From: Planctomycetota bacterium
GTDB taxonomy: Bacteria > Planctomycetota > Phycisphaerae > UBA1845 > PWPN01
Length of the DNA: 64,000 nucleotides
Assembly: GCA_029550525.1 (NCBI GenBank)
Contig: JAKPHF010000027.1
Location: 97,961 to 161,960 of the forward strand
Direction: 5' to 3'
Shown here: positions 35,153 to 44,806 of the stretch, in pieces
Position numbering within the stretch: the first letter of the stretch is position 1
How the letters are laid out: each line of letters begins with the position of its first letter
Translations under genes and position numbers: made by a program
The notes under the pieces: model-generated
Told to the model about the DNA's origin: nothing
The model's input: the letters and a program-made list of their open reading frames with translations, nothing else
Databases searched by the model: none

Positions 35153-35803
35153 ATGATCGACGTACCCGTATTTAACATGAGTGGTGAGCAGACCGGCACC
35201 ATGCAGATCGACGAGGCCAGCCTCGGCCGATGGGTGCGCCACGATCTGCTCAAGCAAGCCGTCGTGATGTGGCGGGCCAACCAGCGGCAGGGATCGGCCC
35301 GGACCAAGAACCGTGGCCGCGTCGAAGGCTCGACCCGCAAACTGTACCGCCAGAAGGGCACCGGTAACGCCCGCATGGGTACGGTACGGACCAACATCCG
35401 GCGGGGCGGCGGCATGGCCTTCGCCAAGCTCGAGCGGAACTACCGCCAGGACATGCCCAAGAAGATGCGGCAGCTCGCCCGCCGCAGCGCCCTGTTGGCC
35501 AAGCTCAAGTCCAACTCGGTGGCCGTCGTCGATCCGCTCACCTTCACCGAACCCAAGACCAAGGTTTTCGCCGGCATGCTCGCCAAGCTCGGGGCTGACA
35601 AGGGGTGCGTGCTGGCCCTCGGCAAGCCGGACGAGATCGTCTACAAGTCCGGTCGAAACATCCCCAAGACCGAAATCATGCCGGTCTACGAGTTGAACGC
35701 TTACGAAATTCTGCGCCGCCGGAAGGTCCTGTTCACGCGGGATGCCTTCGAGGCGGTGCTGGCCAACCCGATGTCGTTCCGGGCCAACGGGCAGGCGGAG
35801 TAA
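35153..35803 (+). CDS. rplD: 50S ribosomal protein L4
   Basis: 216 aa. NRGRVEGSTRKLYRQKGTGN and ARMGTVRTNIRRGGGMAF form the long tunnel loop; YELNAYEILRRRKVLFTRDA closes the globular part. In enterobacteria L4 also represses its own operon. Whether it does so here is unknown, but the rplC leader is a candidate site. Confidence 0.98.
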   Translation: MIDVPVFNMSGEQTGTMQIDEASLGRWVRHDLLKQAVVMWRANQRQGSARTKNRGRVEGSTRKLYRQKGTGNARMGTVRTNIRRGGGMAFAKLERNYRQDMPKKMRQLARRSALLAKLKSNSVAVVDPLTFTEPKTKVFAGMLAKLGADKGCVLALGKPDEIVYKSGRNIPKTEIMPVYELNAYEILRRRKVLFTRDAFEAVLANPMSFRANGQAE

Positions 35804-35865
35804 AGACAAACGATGGCGATCGCCGGAGTTCGAGGACGAGCCCGGCTCTGACAGGATGAAGTGCG

Positions 35866-36177
35866 ATGGACATTTACCACACGATCGTCCGGCCGCTGGT
35901 GACTGAGAAAGGCACGCACCAAAGCCAGCAGTCGTACGGTGCAACGAAGACCCGGCCGGCGCGAGGCGGGGCGTACGCGTTCGAGGTGCACCCGGACGCC
36001 CGCAAACCCCAGATCCGCGAGGCCATCGAGAAGATCTACAACGTGAAGGTCGCGTCGGTGCGTACGGCTGTCCGGAGCGGCAAGCGGCGGCGTTACCGGT
36101 TTACGTACGGCCAGACCCGTAGTTGGAAAAAGGCCATTGTGGTACTCAAGCCGGACTACCACATCGATCTGTTCTGA
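35866..36177 (+). CDS. rplW: 50S ribosomal protein L23
   Basis: 103 aa. IVRPLVTEKGTH at the start, YAFEVHPDARKPQIREAIEK and VKVASVRTAVRSGKRRRYR in the body. It contributes the exit-tunnel docking site for trigger factor and SRP. A short insert (QQSYGATKTRPARGG) follows the first motif. Confidence 0.97.
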   Translation: MDIYHTIVRPLVTEKGTHQSQQSYGATKTRPARGGAYAFEVHPDARKPQIREAIEKIYNVKVASVRTAVRSGKRRRYRFTYGQTRSWKKAIVVLKPDYHIDLF

Positions 36178-36219
36178 CGGATTGGACCAGGGTTCAGGAA
36201 GATCCAAAAAGGACGACAC

Positions 36220-37086
36220 ATGGGCGTCAAGATATACAGGCCGACATCGCCGGGGCGTCGTGAGTCTTCGGTGAACGATTACAGCGAGTTGACGGACAAG
36301 AAGCGTCCGCCGACCAAGTCGCTGCTGACCCCGCTCCACAAGACGGGCGGACGCAACCACAGCGGCAAGATCACCGCCTGGTGGCGTGGGGGCGGTCACA
36401 AGCGGATGTACCGCGTGATCGACTTCAAGCGTCGCAAGGATGACAGCCGGGCGACCGTGATCGCGATCGAGTACGACCCCAACCGGTCCTGCCATATCGC
36501 GCTCATCGAGTATCAGGACGGGACCAAGTCGTACATTCTGGCCCCCGTCGGTCTCAAGGCGGGTGACTGGGTGGAGAGCGGGCCGACCGCGGAACCGAAG
36601 ATCGGCAACGCTCTGCCGTTGAAAAACATCCCCGTCGGCATGGACGTTCACAACATCGAATTGACCGCCGGGCAGGGCGGGAAGCTGGCTCGCGCGGCCG
36701 GCGCGACGGCCCGCCTGATCGCTCGCGAAGGCGACTGGGCGACGTTGCTCATGCCTTCCGGCGAAATGCGGCAGGCCCGCGTGGAATGCCGGGCGACCAT
36801 CGGCCAGGTGGGCAACATCGACCATCAGCACGTGCGCATCGGCAAGGCCGGCCGCAAGCGGCACATGGGCCGGCGGCCTCACAACCGCGGTACGTCCATG
36901 AACCCCATCGCCCACCCGCTGGGCGGCGGCGAAGGTCGAAGCGGCGGCGGGCGACACCCGTGCAGCCCCTGGGGAAAACTGGCCAAGGGCGGCAAGACTC
37001 GTTCGCCCAGAAAGAACTCCAGCAAGCGCATCCTGCGGCGGCGGCGTAGCGTCCGGTACGGGCAGTTGACGCTCAAGAACAAGTGA
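36220..37086 (+). CDS. rplB: 50S ribosomal protein L2
   Basis: 288 aa. [54 protein letters not shown] and the C-terminal [20 protein letters not shown], which holds the conserved His of the peptidyl transferase region. AAGGA precedes the ATG by about eight bases. Confidence 0.98.
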   Translation: MGVKIYRPTSPGRRESSVNDYSELTDKKRPPTKSLLTPLHKTGGRNHSGKITAWWRGGGHKRMYRVIDFKRRKDDSRATVIAIEYDPNRSCHIALIEYQDGTKSYILAPVGLKAGDWVESGPTAEPKIGNALPLKNIPVGMDVHNIELTAGQGGKLARAAGATARLIAREGDWATLLMPSGEMRQARVECRATIGQVGNIDHQHVRIGKAGRKRHMGRRPHNRGTSMNPIAHPLGGGEGRSGGGRHPCSPWGKLAKGGKTRSPRKNSSKRILRRRRSVRYGQLTLKNK

Positions 37087-37145
37087 GGTTCCCGGCGTCA
37101 GCAGCCCTGTCGGGTGACGCCTTGATGCGAGTGACGAGTGAGACC

Positions 37146-37415
37146 ATGGCGAGAAGCTTGAAAAAAGGGCCGTTCGTTGACGAGAAGCTGTTTGCCAAAG
37201 TGCAAAAGGCCAAGGAGCGCAACGACCGCACGCCCATCCGGACGTGGGCCCGGCGATGCACCATCGTGCCCGAGTTCATCGGCATGAACTTCGAGGTGCA
37301 CAACGGCAAGATTTTCCACAAGGTGTTCGTGACCGAGGACATGGTCGGTCACAAACTGGGCGAATTCAGCCCGACGCGGAATTTCCGCGGCCACGGCGGC
37401 AACAAGAAGGCGTAA
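37146..37415 (+). CDS. rpsS: 30S ribosomal protein S19
   Basis: 89 aa starting [15 protein letters not shown], with [14 protein letters not shown] and [18 protein letters not shown]. The ATG at 37146 is the family start; longer in-frame starts upstream overlap the rplB end and are unlikely. Confidence 0.98.
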   Translation: MARSLKKGPFVDEKLFAKVQKAKERNDRTPIRTWARRCTIVPEFIGMNFEVHNGKIFHKVFVTEDMVGHKLGEFSPTRNFRGHGGNKKA

Positions 37416-37520
37416 GCCGGTCGACGCGAGCAGCAGGTGGTCGGGCAGACCGATCCAATGCGGCACCGCCCGGACCTTCCTTCCGGGGGCCGAGGCGGGC
37501 CGAAGCGAGAGAAGTGAATC

Positions 37521-37874
37521 ATGGCAGCAAAGGCAGCAACAGGAAACCGATGGCGGGCAGTGCATCGTTTCGCCCGAATCAGTCCGCGCAAGGCCCGGTT
37601 GGTCATTGACCTGATCCGCGGCCAGCACGTGGCGACCGCCCAGGACATTCTCCGGTTCACGCCCAAGCGGTCGAGCCGGTTGATTGACAAGGTGCTGCGG
37701 TCGGCGATTGCCAACGCCAACGAGGCTGAGGCCGACGTCCGTTCGCTGTATGTAGCCACCGCTCAGATTGACGAAGGACCGCGGATGCGCCGGTGGCGGC
37801 CCAAGGATCGCGGGCGGGCTCACCAGATTCTCAAGCGGTTGAGCCACATCGTGGTCGAGGTCGAGGAGCGATAG
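37521..37874 (+). CDS. rplV: 50S ribosomal protein L22
   Basis: 117 aa. HRFARISPRKARLVIDLIRG and SAIANANEAEADVRSLYVA, then RWRPKDRGRAHQILKRLSHI (the hook region at the tunnel). Spacer of 105 bases to rpsS. Confidence 0.97.
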   Translation: MAAKAATGNRWRAVHRFARISPRKARLVIDLIRGQHVATAQDILRFTPKRSSRLIDKVLRSAIANANEAEADVRSLYVATAQIDEGPRMRRWRPKDRGRAHQILKRLSHIVVEVEER

Positions 37875-37955
37875 TTCAGGATTGCGAGCCGGACGCCGGC
37901 GGCCTTCGGGCAGTGACTGAAACCGGTTCGCCAGGAAGCTTTTCGGGAGCAGAGC

Positions 37956-38648
37956 GTGGGACAGAAAACCAATCCGATCGGGTTCCGCACGGGCATCACC
38001 CTCGACTGGAAGAGTCGCTGGTACGCGCCGAAGGCGGCCTACGGCGAGTTCCTGATCGAAGACTGGAAGCTGCGAAAGTTCGTGGATGACGAACTGAATC
38101 GCAAGCCGCCGTACGCTGCGGTCGCCAAGATCGAGATCGAGCGCACCCGAAGTGACGTGCGAGTGGTGCTGCACACCGCCCGGCCGGGCCTGGTGATCGG
38201 CCCCCGCGGTGCCGAGGTGGACAAGCTTCGCGAGCGGCTCGAGGAGCTCATCGATCGCAAGATCACGGTGAACATCGTCGAGATCAAGCATCCCGACCTG
38301 GACGCCCAGTTGGTGGCCGAAGGCATCGCCGAGCAGCTCAAGAAGCGGGGCAGCTTCCGCCGGATCATGAAGATGCGGTGCGACGCGACCATGCAGGCCG
38401 GTGCAAAGGGCATCCGTATCCTGTGCAGCGGCCGGCTCGGCGGGGCGGAAATGGCCCGGACGGAGACGCAGCGGCGGGGTTCGATTCCGCTGCAGACGCT
38501 GCAGGCCAACGTGAGCTACGGCTATGCGGTGGCCCGGACGACCCACGGGACCATTGGTGTGAAGGTTTGGATCTACCTGGGCAAGTTCGGCGAGGAAATC
38601 ACGCCCGTCGAAGGTGCGAGCCGGCCGAGGCAGCGCCCCCGGTTCTGA
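37956..38648 (+). CDS. rpsC: 30S ribosomal protein S3
   Basis: 230 aa from a GTG start (GQKTNPIGFRTGITLDWKS). The KH domain VLHTARPGLVIGPRGAEVDK and the C-terminal QAGAKGIRILCSGRLGGAEM are standard. The GTG is the only start that gives the family N-terminus. Confidence 0.98.
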   Translation: MGQKTNPIGFRTGITLDWKSRWYAPKAAYGEFLIEDWKLRKFVDDELNRKPPYAAVAKIEIERTRSDVRVVLHTARPGLVIGPRGAEVDKLRERLEELIDRKITVNIVEIKHPDLDAQLVAEGIAEQLKKRGSFRRIMKMRCDATMQAGAKGIRILCSGRLGGAEMARTETQRRGSIPLQTLQANVSYGYAVARTTHGTIGVKVWIYLGKFGEEITPVEGASRPRQRPRF

Positions 38649-38725
38649 GCAAACTTGAGGATGACCATCCCGGAACCGGCGTCTGACGAGGGTTCCGGGC
38701 GGCGACGACTACGGAGTAGACGACC

Positions 38726-39145
38726 ATGGCGATGATGCCGAAGCGAATGAAGTTCCGCAAAGCCCAGCGCGGGAGACTGCGCGAGAAGGCGACGCGCGGC
38801 AACACCGTGGCTCACGGCGAATTCGGCTTGCAATCCCTGGAGCACGGACTGCTGACGGCCCGGCAGATCGAGGCCGGGCGTATGGCAGCCACCCACTTCC
38901 TGCAGCGGCAGGGACGGGTGTATATCCGGGTGTTCCCGCATAAGCCCATCTCCCGCAAGCCGCTGGAGACTCGTATGGGTAAGGGCAAGGGCGAGCCCGA
39001 GTACTGGGCCGCGACCGTCAAGGCAGGCACGATGCTGTTCGAGATCGGGGGCGTGACCGAGGATGTTGCCCGCCGGGCGTTCAGCCGCGTCGCCCACAAG
39101 ATGCCGTTCCGCTGCCGATTCGTGCTGCGGCGGCACGCGGTGTAA
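38726..39145 (+). CDS. rplP: 50S ribosomal protein L16
   Basis: 139 aa. MMPKRMKFRKAQRGR, FGLQSLEHGLLTARQIEAGR, RIFPHKPISRKP-type (RVFPHKPISRKPLETRMGKG) and GGVTEDVARRAFSRVAHKMP. Part of the tRNA-accommodation region of the large subunit. Confidence 0.98.
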   Translation: MAMMPKRMKFRKAQRGRLREKATRGNTVAHGEFGLQSLEHGLLTARQIEAGRMAATHFLQRQGRVYIRVFPHKPISRKPLETRMGKGKGEPEYWAATVKAGTMLFEIGGVTEDVARRAFSRVAHKMPFRCRFVLRRHAV

Positions 39146-39237
39146 GTGAACTGACGTGCGGCGCCGGCCGTGGCGGCCGGCTCTGCCGAAGCGACCGGAC
39201 AAGCGAAGCGAAACGACGAAGGTCATACAAAACGGCG

Positions 39238-39284
39238 AAGGCCGTCAGGTACGGCGAAGACCGTCATGCGGCGAATGCCGGCGA
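39238..39284. repeat. Imperfect ACGGCGAAGGCCGTCA repeats before rpmC
   Basis: Three near copies in a row (CGGCGAAGGCCGTCA, CGGCGAAGACCGTCA, CGGCGAATGCCGGCG), each able to form a small hairpin. The palindrome-like CGGCGAATGCCG recurs at about 43451 and 51182. Confidence 0.6.
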
Positions 39285-39293
39285 GGCGTCGGG

Positions 39294-39536
39294 ATGAAAG
39301 TTTCTGAACTGCGACAGATGAAGACTGAGGAACTCTACGCGGAGCTGGAGCGGCTGCGGCGCCACACGTTCGATCTGCGAAGCCAGGCCGTGACCGAGAA
39401 GCTCCACAACCCCTCGCTCCTGACCAACGCCAAGCGGGATATCGCCCGCCTGCTGACGGTCCTCCGCGAGCGGGGCGAGACTCGGATCGAGCAGATGGAA
39501 CATCACCTGGAGGCAGTGGCCACCAAGAAGAAGTGA
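39294..39536 (+). CDS. rpmC: 50S ribosomal protein L29
   Basis: 80 aa. KVSELRQMKTEELYAELERL and FDLRSQAVTEKLHNPSLL match the helical-hairpin family. The ATG at 39294 was chosen as the family start; the region upstream is a repeat array, not coding. Slightly longer than the usual 65-70 aa. Confidence 0.95.
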   Translation: MKVSELRQMKTEELYAELERLRRHTFDLRSQAVTEKLHNPSLLTNAKRDIARLLTVLRERGETRIEQMEHHLEAVATKKK

Positions 39537-39626
39537 GCCGGGCCTGGGGTTGAGCCGCCCGGCCCTCGCGGAGACACACGGGAGCGGACGGCACGCGAAA
39601 CCAAGTAACTGACTGGATACCGAATA

Positions 39627-39929
39627 ATGGCAGAGAGCACGGGGATGACATCAGGCACGCAGGGCAGCAAACGCAAAGCCCGACGACAGATGGTGGGAGT
39701 GGTGACCGCCGCCCACAAGACGCCCAAGACCCTGCGGGTCGAGGTCGAGTTTCTGGTCCGGCACCCGAAGTACGGCAAGTACATGCGGGACCGCAGCATC
39801 CTGCACGTGCACGATGAGAAGCAGGAAGCGGCTCTGGGCGACCGCGTTCAGGTCATGGAGTGCCGGCCCATATCCAAGCTGAAGACCTGGCGGCTGGTCA
39901 AGGTGTTGGAGCGGGCGCCGCAGGACTGA
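39627..39929 (+). CDS. rpsQ: 30S ribosomal protein S17
   Basis: 100 aa. The S17 core begins ARRQMVGVVTAAHKTPKTLR and ends GDRVQVMECRPISKLKTWRL. The first 18 residues (AESTGMTSGTQGSKRKA) are an extension relative to most species. Confidence 0.96.
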   Translation: MAESTGMTSGTQGSKRKARRQMVGVVTAAHKTPKTLRVEVEFLVRHPKYGKYMRDRSILHVHDEKQEAALGDRVQVMECRPISKLKTWRLVKVLERAPQD

Positions 39930-40033
39930 CGCCCCGGATGGCGAGCGGGAGCGAGCCACGCTCCACGGTGAGTTGGCGGATGGCCTTGGGATCGCGTGCC
40001 GCCTCGGTCGCACGCGTTGGATGAGAGACGGTC

Positions 40034-40438
40034 ATGATTCAGTTGCAGACGATGGTTGACGTGGCGGACAACACCGGGGCCAAGCAGGCCATGGTGATCC
40101 GCGTCCTGGGCGGGAGCACCGGACGGCTGGGCAAGCCGCGGTTGCGGGCCGCTCGGGTGGGCGACGTGGTGATCTGCGCGGTGAAAAAGGCGATGCCCAA
40201 CACCGACTTCATGAAGCCGGGCAACCGCAAGGCCCGCGTGGTGCGGGCGGTGGTCGTGCGGGCCAAGAAGGCCACCCGCCGCAGCGACGGCAGCTACGTC
40301 CGCTTCGACCGCAACGCCGTGGTCCTCATCGACGACAAGGGTGAACCCCGCGGCACCCGCATCTTCGGAGCGGTGGCCCGCGAGCTGCGTGAAAAGGGTT
40401 ATATGAAGATTATTTCGCTGGCGGATGAGGTCATCTGA
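40034..40438 (+). CDS. rplN: 50S ribosomal protein L14 with enlarged loops
   Basis: 134 aa against the usual 122-123. [20 protein letters not shown] and [20 protein letters not shown] are canonical. The extra residues sit in two loops: [19 protein letters not shown] (normally GGSRRRYAGVGD-like) and [15 protein letters not shown]. Confidence 0.97.
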   Translation: MIQLQTMVDVADNTGAKQAMVIRVLGGSTGRLGKPRLRAARVGDVVICAVKKAMPNTDFMKPGNRKARVVRAVVVRAKKATRRSDGSYVRFDRNAVVLIDDKGEPRGTRIFGAVARELREKGYMKIISLADEVI

Positions 40439-40477
40439 GACCGGCGGATCGGGCCGTCAGAAAGAGATTGGCGAACT

Positions 40478-40834
40478 ATGGCTTGTCATATACGCAAAGG
40501 CGACGAAGTCGAAGTTATCGCGGGCGACCACAGAGGTCAGCGAGGCAAGGTGCTGAAGGTGGATGCCGACAAGGGCGTCGTCCTCGTTCAGGGCATCAAC
40601 ACGGTGTTTCGGCACGTGCGGCCCAGTCGGCGCAACCCCCAGGGCGGACGTTTGCAGAAGGAGGCCCCCATCCACATCTCCAACGTCCTGCCCGTGGACA
40701 CCAAGACCGGCAAGGCCACGCGGGTCCGCTTCGAAGTCGAGCGGGACGCCGCCGGCAAGGTCGTCGCCAAGTACCGGGTGAGCGTGGCGGGCACGCGGTT
40801 GTCCGAACTGACGCGGGCCAAGTCCAAGGATTGA
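40478..40834 (+). CDS. rplX: 50S ribosomal protein L24
   Basis: 118 aa. The KOW motif IRKGDEVEVIAGDHRGQRGK is at the N-terminus; INTVFRHVRPSRRNPQGGRL and HISNVLPVDTKTGKATRV follow. Shortest internal spacer of this block (39 bases after rplN). Confidence 0.97.
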   Translation: MACHIRKGDEVEVIAGDHRGQRGKVLKVDADKGVVLVQGINTVFRHVRPSRRNPQGGRLQKEAPIHISNVLPVDTKTGKATRVRFEVERDAAGKVVAKYRVSVAGTRLSELTRAKSKD

Positions 40835-40948
40835 GGGTTGACGGTCTCACGATGAGGCCCGGCCGGAGCGAGCCGCCGGGCAGACGTTGAGATCTAACGA
40901 AAGGCCCGAGCGCGAGCGAGGGGCACTGGAACCATAAGGCGGATTGAT

Positions 40949-41515
40949 ATGACGCGCCTCGAAGCGAAATACAAAAACGAAATTCTTCCCCGGCTGTTCG
41001 AGCGGGCGGGGACCACGAATCCGATGGCGGTGCCGCGGTTGGTCAAGATCGTGCTCTCCATGGGCGTGGGGGCGGCCCTGCAGGACAAGAAGCGGCTCGA
41101 ACTGTCCAGTCGCGACCTGAGCATCATCGCCGGCCAGAAGCCGGTGGTGTGCAAGGCCCGCAAGAGCGTGTCGAACTTCAAGGTCCGGGCCGGCAACGAG
41201 ACCGGACTCAAGGTCACGCTGCGGGGAGCACGCATGTATGAGTTCCTGGATCGGCTCATCACCATCGCGATCCCGCGTATTCGTGACTTCCGGGGACTCA
41301 ACCCCCAGAGCTTCGACGGCCGTGGCAATTACTCGATGGGCGTGAGCGAACAGTCCATTTTCCCGGAAATCGATCCGGCCAGCATTGAGTGGACGCAGGG
41401 TTTGAACATCACGATCGTGACCACGGCCAAGAACGACCAGGACAGCCGGGAGTTGCTGAGACTGATCGGCATGCCGTTCCAGAAGGACACGAAGCAAGGC
41501 AACGGCCGCGCTTGA
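40949..41515 (+). CDS. rplE: 50S ribosomal protein L5
   Basis: 188 aa. YKNEILPRLFERAGTTNPMA, KARKSVSNFKVRAGNETGLK and DFRGLNPQSFDGRGNYSMGV. Binds 5S rRNA. AAGGCGG precedes the ATG. Confidence 0.98.
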   Translation: MTRLEAKYKNEILPRLFERAGTTNPMAVPRLVKIVLSMGVGAALQDKKRLELSSRDLSIIAGQKPVVCKARKSVSNFKVRAGNETGLKVTLRGARMYEFLDRLITIAIPRIRDFRGLNPQSFDGRGNYSMGVSEQSIFPEIDPASIEWTQGLNITIVTTAKNDQDSRELLRLIGMPFQKDTKQGNGRA

Positions 41516-41574
41516 GAGGGGCCGTGCTTTCGAGGGCTTTTGCCGCTGCGTGCGGCGCAACCAGGTGATTATCG

Positions 41575-41760
41575 ATGGCAACAACCGCATGGGTTCATAA
41601 GGCCAAGCAACCTCCCAAGTTCAAGTCTCGCGTCGTCCGTCGATGCGAGGTCTGCGGGCGGTCACGAGCGGTGTATCGGAAGTTCCGGCTGTGCCGGGTG
41701 TGCTTCCGGCAGATGGCCAACCAGGGCTTGATTCCGGGCGTCAAGAAGGCCAGTTGGTAG
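41575..41760 (+). CDS. rpsN: 30S ribosomal protein S14, zinc type
   Basis: 61 aa, the short form with four zinc cysteines: [20 protein letters not shown]. The conserved [18 protein letters not shown] end is present. Zinc-dependent S14, so a zinc-free paralogue could exist elsewhere. Confidence 0.98.
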   Translation: MATTAWVHKAKQPPKFKSRVVRRCEVCGRSRAVYRKFRLCRVCFRQMANQGLIPGVKKASW

Positions 41761-41852
41761 ACAAACCGGGTTCGGGGCCGGCGGCGTTCGAGCGGGACAT
41801 CCCCCGGACGTGACGCAGGGCCCGGCGTCCCGGCATGATGAGGAAACGCAAG

Positions 41853-42248
41853 ATGTGGAGTGATCCGGTCGCCGACATGTTAACCCGCATCAGGAATGCC
41901 GTGCGGATGCGGGCCCGCGAGGTCAAAGTTCCCGCGTCCAATCTCAAGGTCGGCATTGCCACCGTGTTGCAGGACGAAGGATACATCGAGGGCTTCGATC
42001 GCATCGATGACGCGCGCCAGGGCCTCTTGCGGATTCGCTTAAAGTACGACCATCGCGGCGAGCCCGTGATCCATGAACTCAAGCGGGAGAGCAAGGCCGG
42101 CCGCCGGGTGTACCGCGGTGTGGACGAGATCCCCAAGGTGCTCAACGGGTTGGGCATCGCGATCCTCTCCACGAACCGGGGGGTGCTCAGCGATCGCAAG
42201 TGCAAGGAGATCCGGGTCGGCGGCGAGTTGCTGTGCACGGTCAGCTAG
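41853..42248 (+). CDS. rpsH: 30S ribosomal protein S8
   Basis: 131 aa starting MWSDPVADMLTRIRNAVRM and ending STNRGVLSDRKCKEIRVGGE and LLCTVS. The ATG at 41853 was chosen over 41835 because GAGGAAA lies six bases before it and the result has the normal length. Confidence 0.97.
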   Translation: MWSDPVADMLTRIRNAVRMRAREVKVPASNLKVGIATVLQDEGYIEGFDRIDDARQGLLRIRLKYDHRGEPVIHELKRESKAGRRVYRGVDEIPKVLNGLGIAILSTNRGVLSDRKCKEIRVGGELLCTVS

Positions 42249-42356
42249 TGTGCAGGTGAATCGGCCGGGACCCGCCGGGGTCCTCCGTTGGGGCCGTTAA
42301 CCTTTGGTCGCATCGGTCTTGGGGCCGATGCCACACAAGAACAGGACGTAAACGCG

Positions 42357-42971
42357 ATGTCTCGCATCGGCAAAAAACCAGTTCCCGTCCCCTCCTCCGT
42401 GAAGGTGGAGCTCAAGGACCGCACGATCAAGATGACGGGCCCCAAGGGGACGCTTTCCTGGCGTTATCCGGTTGGGGTCGAGGTGAGCTATGATTCGGCC
42501 GCCTCGCTGATCCAGGTGACCCGTCAGGACGACACGGCCCAGAACAAGGCCCTCCATGGGATGACCCGGGCTTTGATCGCCAACATGGTGACCGGCTGTG
42601 ACAAGGGATACGAGAAGAAGCTCGAGATCTACGGCACGGGTTACGGTTGCGATCTGAAGGGCAACCGTCTGCTCCTGAACTGCGGGTACATGGGCCGCGG
42701 GGTGGACAAGGACGGCAAGCCCAAGGAGGCTCAGTTCTCGATCGAAGTGCCCGCCGATCTGAAGGTGACGGTCGAGGTCAAGGCGGCCCGCGGCGAGAGC
42801 GACCCGGCACGGCTCACCATCAATGGCGCGGACAAGCAGAAGGTCGGGCAGTTTGCCGCCGAAATACGCAGTCTGCGTCCGCCCGAGCCTTACAAGGGCA
42901 AGGGCATCCGGTACGCCGGCGAATTGGTGCGTCGCAAGCAGGGCAAGGCGTTCGCCAGCGGTGGCGGTTGA
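42357..42971 (+). CDS. rplF: 50S ribosomal protein L6
   Basis: 204 aa starting SRIGKKPVPVPSSVKVELKD, with LEIYGTGYGCDLKGNRLLLN and the C-terminal LRPPEPYKGKGIRYAGELVR. The ATG at 42357 is the family start. About 20 residues longer than in E. coli, mostly in the second domain (GVDKDGKPKEAQFS). Confidence 0.97.
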   Translation: MSRIGKKPVPVPSSVKVELKDRTIKMTGPKGTLSWRYPVGVEVSYDSAASLIQVTRQDDTAQNKALHGMTRALIANMVTGCDKGYEKKLEIYGTGYGCDLKGNRLLLNCGYMGRGVDKDGKPKEAQFSIEVPADLKVTVEVKAARGESDPARLTINGADKQKVGQFAAEIRSLRPPEPYKGKGIRYAGELVRRKQGKAFASGGG

Positions 42972-43075
42972 TCCTGCGGTTGACGGATGTGGTCTGGGGA
43001 GTCCGCGTGGTTCCGCAGAGACGGATGAGCACTTGGCCGCCGATGGCTGCGGGTTGCTGAAATCGGGTGAGCATC

Positions 43076-43438
43076 ATGGAACGGACAAAGCTGAAACAAG
43101 TTCGTCGCGAGCGACGGAAAAAGCGCGTTCGCAAGCACATACACGGCACGGCCGAGATGCCGCGGCTGTCGGTATTCCGCAGCCTCAAGCACATTTACGC
43201 TCAGCTGATCGACGACGACCGGGGCGTGACGCTGGTGTCGGCGAGCACCCAGAGCCCCGAGCTCAAGGGCACGTACGGCGGCAACAAAGCGGCGGCGGCC
43301 AAGGTCGGCAAGCTCCTGGGCGAGAAGGCGTTGGCCAAGGGCATCTCCCGGGCCGCCTTCGATCGAAACGGATTCCGCTTCCACGGACGCGTGAAGGCGC
43401 TCGCCGACGCCGCCCGGGAAGCCGGCATGAAGATTTGA
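43076..43438 (+). CDS. rplR: 50S ribosomal protein L18
   Basis: 120 aa. [40 protein letters not shown] and [20 protein letters not shown]. Binds 5S rRNA with L5. The ATG at 43076 has a weak GGTGA upstream. Confidence 0.96.
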   Translation: MERTKLKQVRRERRKKRVRKHIHGTAEMPRLSVFRSLKHIYAQLIDDDRGVTLVSASTQSPELKGTYGGNKAAAAKVGKLLGEKALAKGISRAAFDRNGFRFHGRVKALADAAREAGMKI

Positions 43439-43508
43439 GACGTGACACCGACGGCGAATGCCGTAGACTGGACGGGCACCAGTTCACCCTGATGGGGTCG
43501 AGGAATTG

Positions 43509-44183
43509 ATGGCTGACGAAACGACCAACGAAATGCAGAGCGGCGCACCGCTGCCCCCCGAAACCGCGGGCGACACGGGCGGATCTGAAACCACGGACAT
43601 CACCAGTGGTCCGGGTGAAGGCGAACGTACCGGCCAGCGCGGCGAACGCGGTCGAGGCCGTGCAGGGCGAGGTTCCCGGCGAGAGTCCAAGTTCGGAGCT
43701 GCCGCCGAGCAGGAGGAGACCGGCGGCTTCGAAGATAACGTGGTGAAAGTCTACCGGTGCGCCACCGTGGTCAAGGGTGGTCGCCGATTCAGCTTCGCCG
43801 CCCTGGTGGTGGTGGGTGATCGCAACGGACAGGTGGGCGTTGGCTACGGCAAGGCCAACGAGGTGCCCGCAGCGGTGGAGAAGGCGACCAAGGCCGCCCG
43901 CCGAAACGTCATCCGGGTCAACCTGGCCGGGACCACCATTCCGCACCAGGTGATGGCCAAGTTCGGAGCCAGCAAGGTGATGCTCCTGCCCGCCGGGGAA
44001 GGTACCGGTGTGATCGCGGGGGCCAGCGTCCGGGCGGTGATGGAACTGGCCGGCGTGAAGGACGTACTTACCAAGGCCTACGGCTCGACGAGTCCCAAGA
44101 ACCTGGTCAAGGCGGCTTTCCTGGGCCTGAAGTCCTTGCGGTCCCGGGAAGACGTGGCCCGGGCTCGTGCGGTCTCGATTTGA
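43509..44183 (+). CDS. rpsE: 30S ribosomal protein S5 with N-terminal extension
   Basis: 224 aa against about 165. The core runs from DNVVKVYRCATVVKGGRRFS through GYGKANEVPAAVEKATKAAR to GSTSPKNLVKAAFLGLKSL. The first 70 or so residues are a disordered Gly/Arg/Glu-rich extension (GERTGQRGERGRGRAGRGSR). The ATG at 43509 follows GAGG at five-base spacing. rpmD (L30), usually next, is absent. Confidence 0.96.
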   Translation: MADETTNEMQSGAPLPPETAGDTGGSETTDITSGPGEGERTGQRGERGRGRAGRGSRRESKFGAAAEQEETGGFEDNVVKVYRCATVVKGGRRFSFAALVVVGDRNGQVGVGYGKANEVPAAVEKATKAARRNVIRVNLAGTTIPHQVMAKFGASKVMLLPAGEGTGVIAGASVRAVMELAGVKDVLTKAYGSTSPKNLVKAAFLGLKSLRSREDVARARAVSI

Positions 44184-44231
44184 TCCGACTCGACCTGATC
44201 TGAAGAACGATAATCGCGGGAGTGACTGGCG

Positions 44232-44681
44232 ATGATGATATCTGACATTACCTCCAAGGCCCATCGGAACAAGTCGCGCAAGCGCGTGGGCCGGGGTATC
44301 GGCTCCGGGCACGGCAAAACGTCGACCAAGGGCCACAAGGGCATGGGGCAGCACTCGGCGGGCGGAGCCCGGCGGCTGACCGAAGGCGGGCAGATGCCCC
44401 TGTTCCGCCGCATCCCCAAGCGGGGCTTCTCCAATGCCCAGTTCCGCACGGAGTACCAGGTGGTTAACGTGGTCGATCTGGCCGAGGCGTTCGAGAACGG
44501 CGCCACGGTGACGCCAGCCGCGTTGGAGGCCGCCGGCCTGATCCGCGACGCTCGAAAGCCGGTCAAGATTCTCGGGACCGGCGAGCTCGGCAAGAAGCTG
44601 GACGTTCAGGCCAACAAGTTCAGCGAGACGGCCGCCAAGAAGATCGCCGACGCCGGAGGTCAAGCGAAAGTCATCGACTGA
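44232..44681 (+). CDS. rplO: 50S ribosomal protein L15
   Basis: 149 aa. KRVGRGIGSGHGKTSTKGHK, GQMPLFRRIPKRGFSNAQFR and the C-terminal SETAAKKIADAGGQAKVID. It follows rpsE by 48 bases with no room for rpmD. Confidence 0.97.
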   Translation: MMISDITSKAHRNKSRKRVGRGIGSGHGKTSTKGHKGMGQHSAGGARRLTEGGQMPLFRRIPKRGFSNAQFRTEYQVVNVVDLAEAFENGATVTPAALEAAGLIRDARKPVKILGTGELGKKLDVQANKFSETAAKKIADAGGQAKVID

Positions 44682-44806
44682 TTTTAGCCGCAAGCCCCAG
44701 GACCGGCTGAGCCGGCTCGAGGACGAGCCCGGCGACCGAAAGGGAAAGCTTGCCGCAAAACAGCGTGCCCGCGGTGCGGAAGGGGGCGGGCCGCCGAGGA
44801 ATGAGA

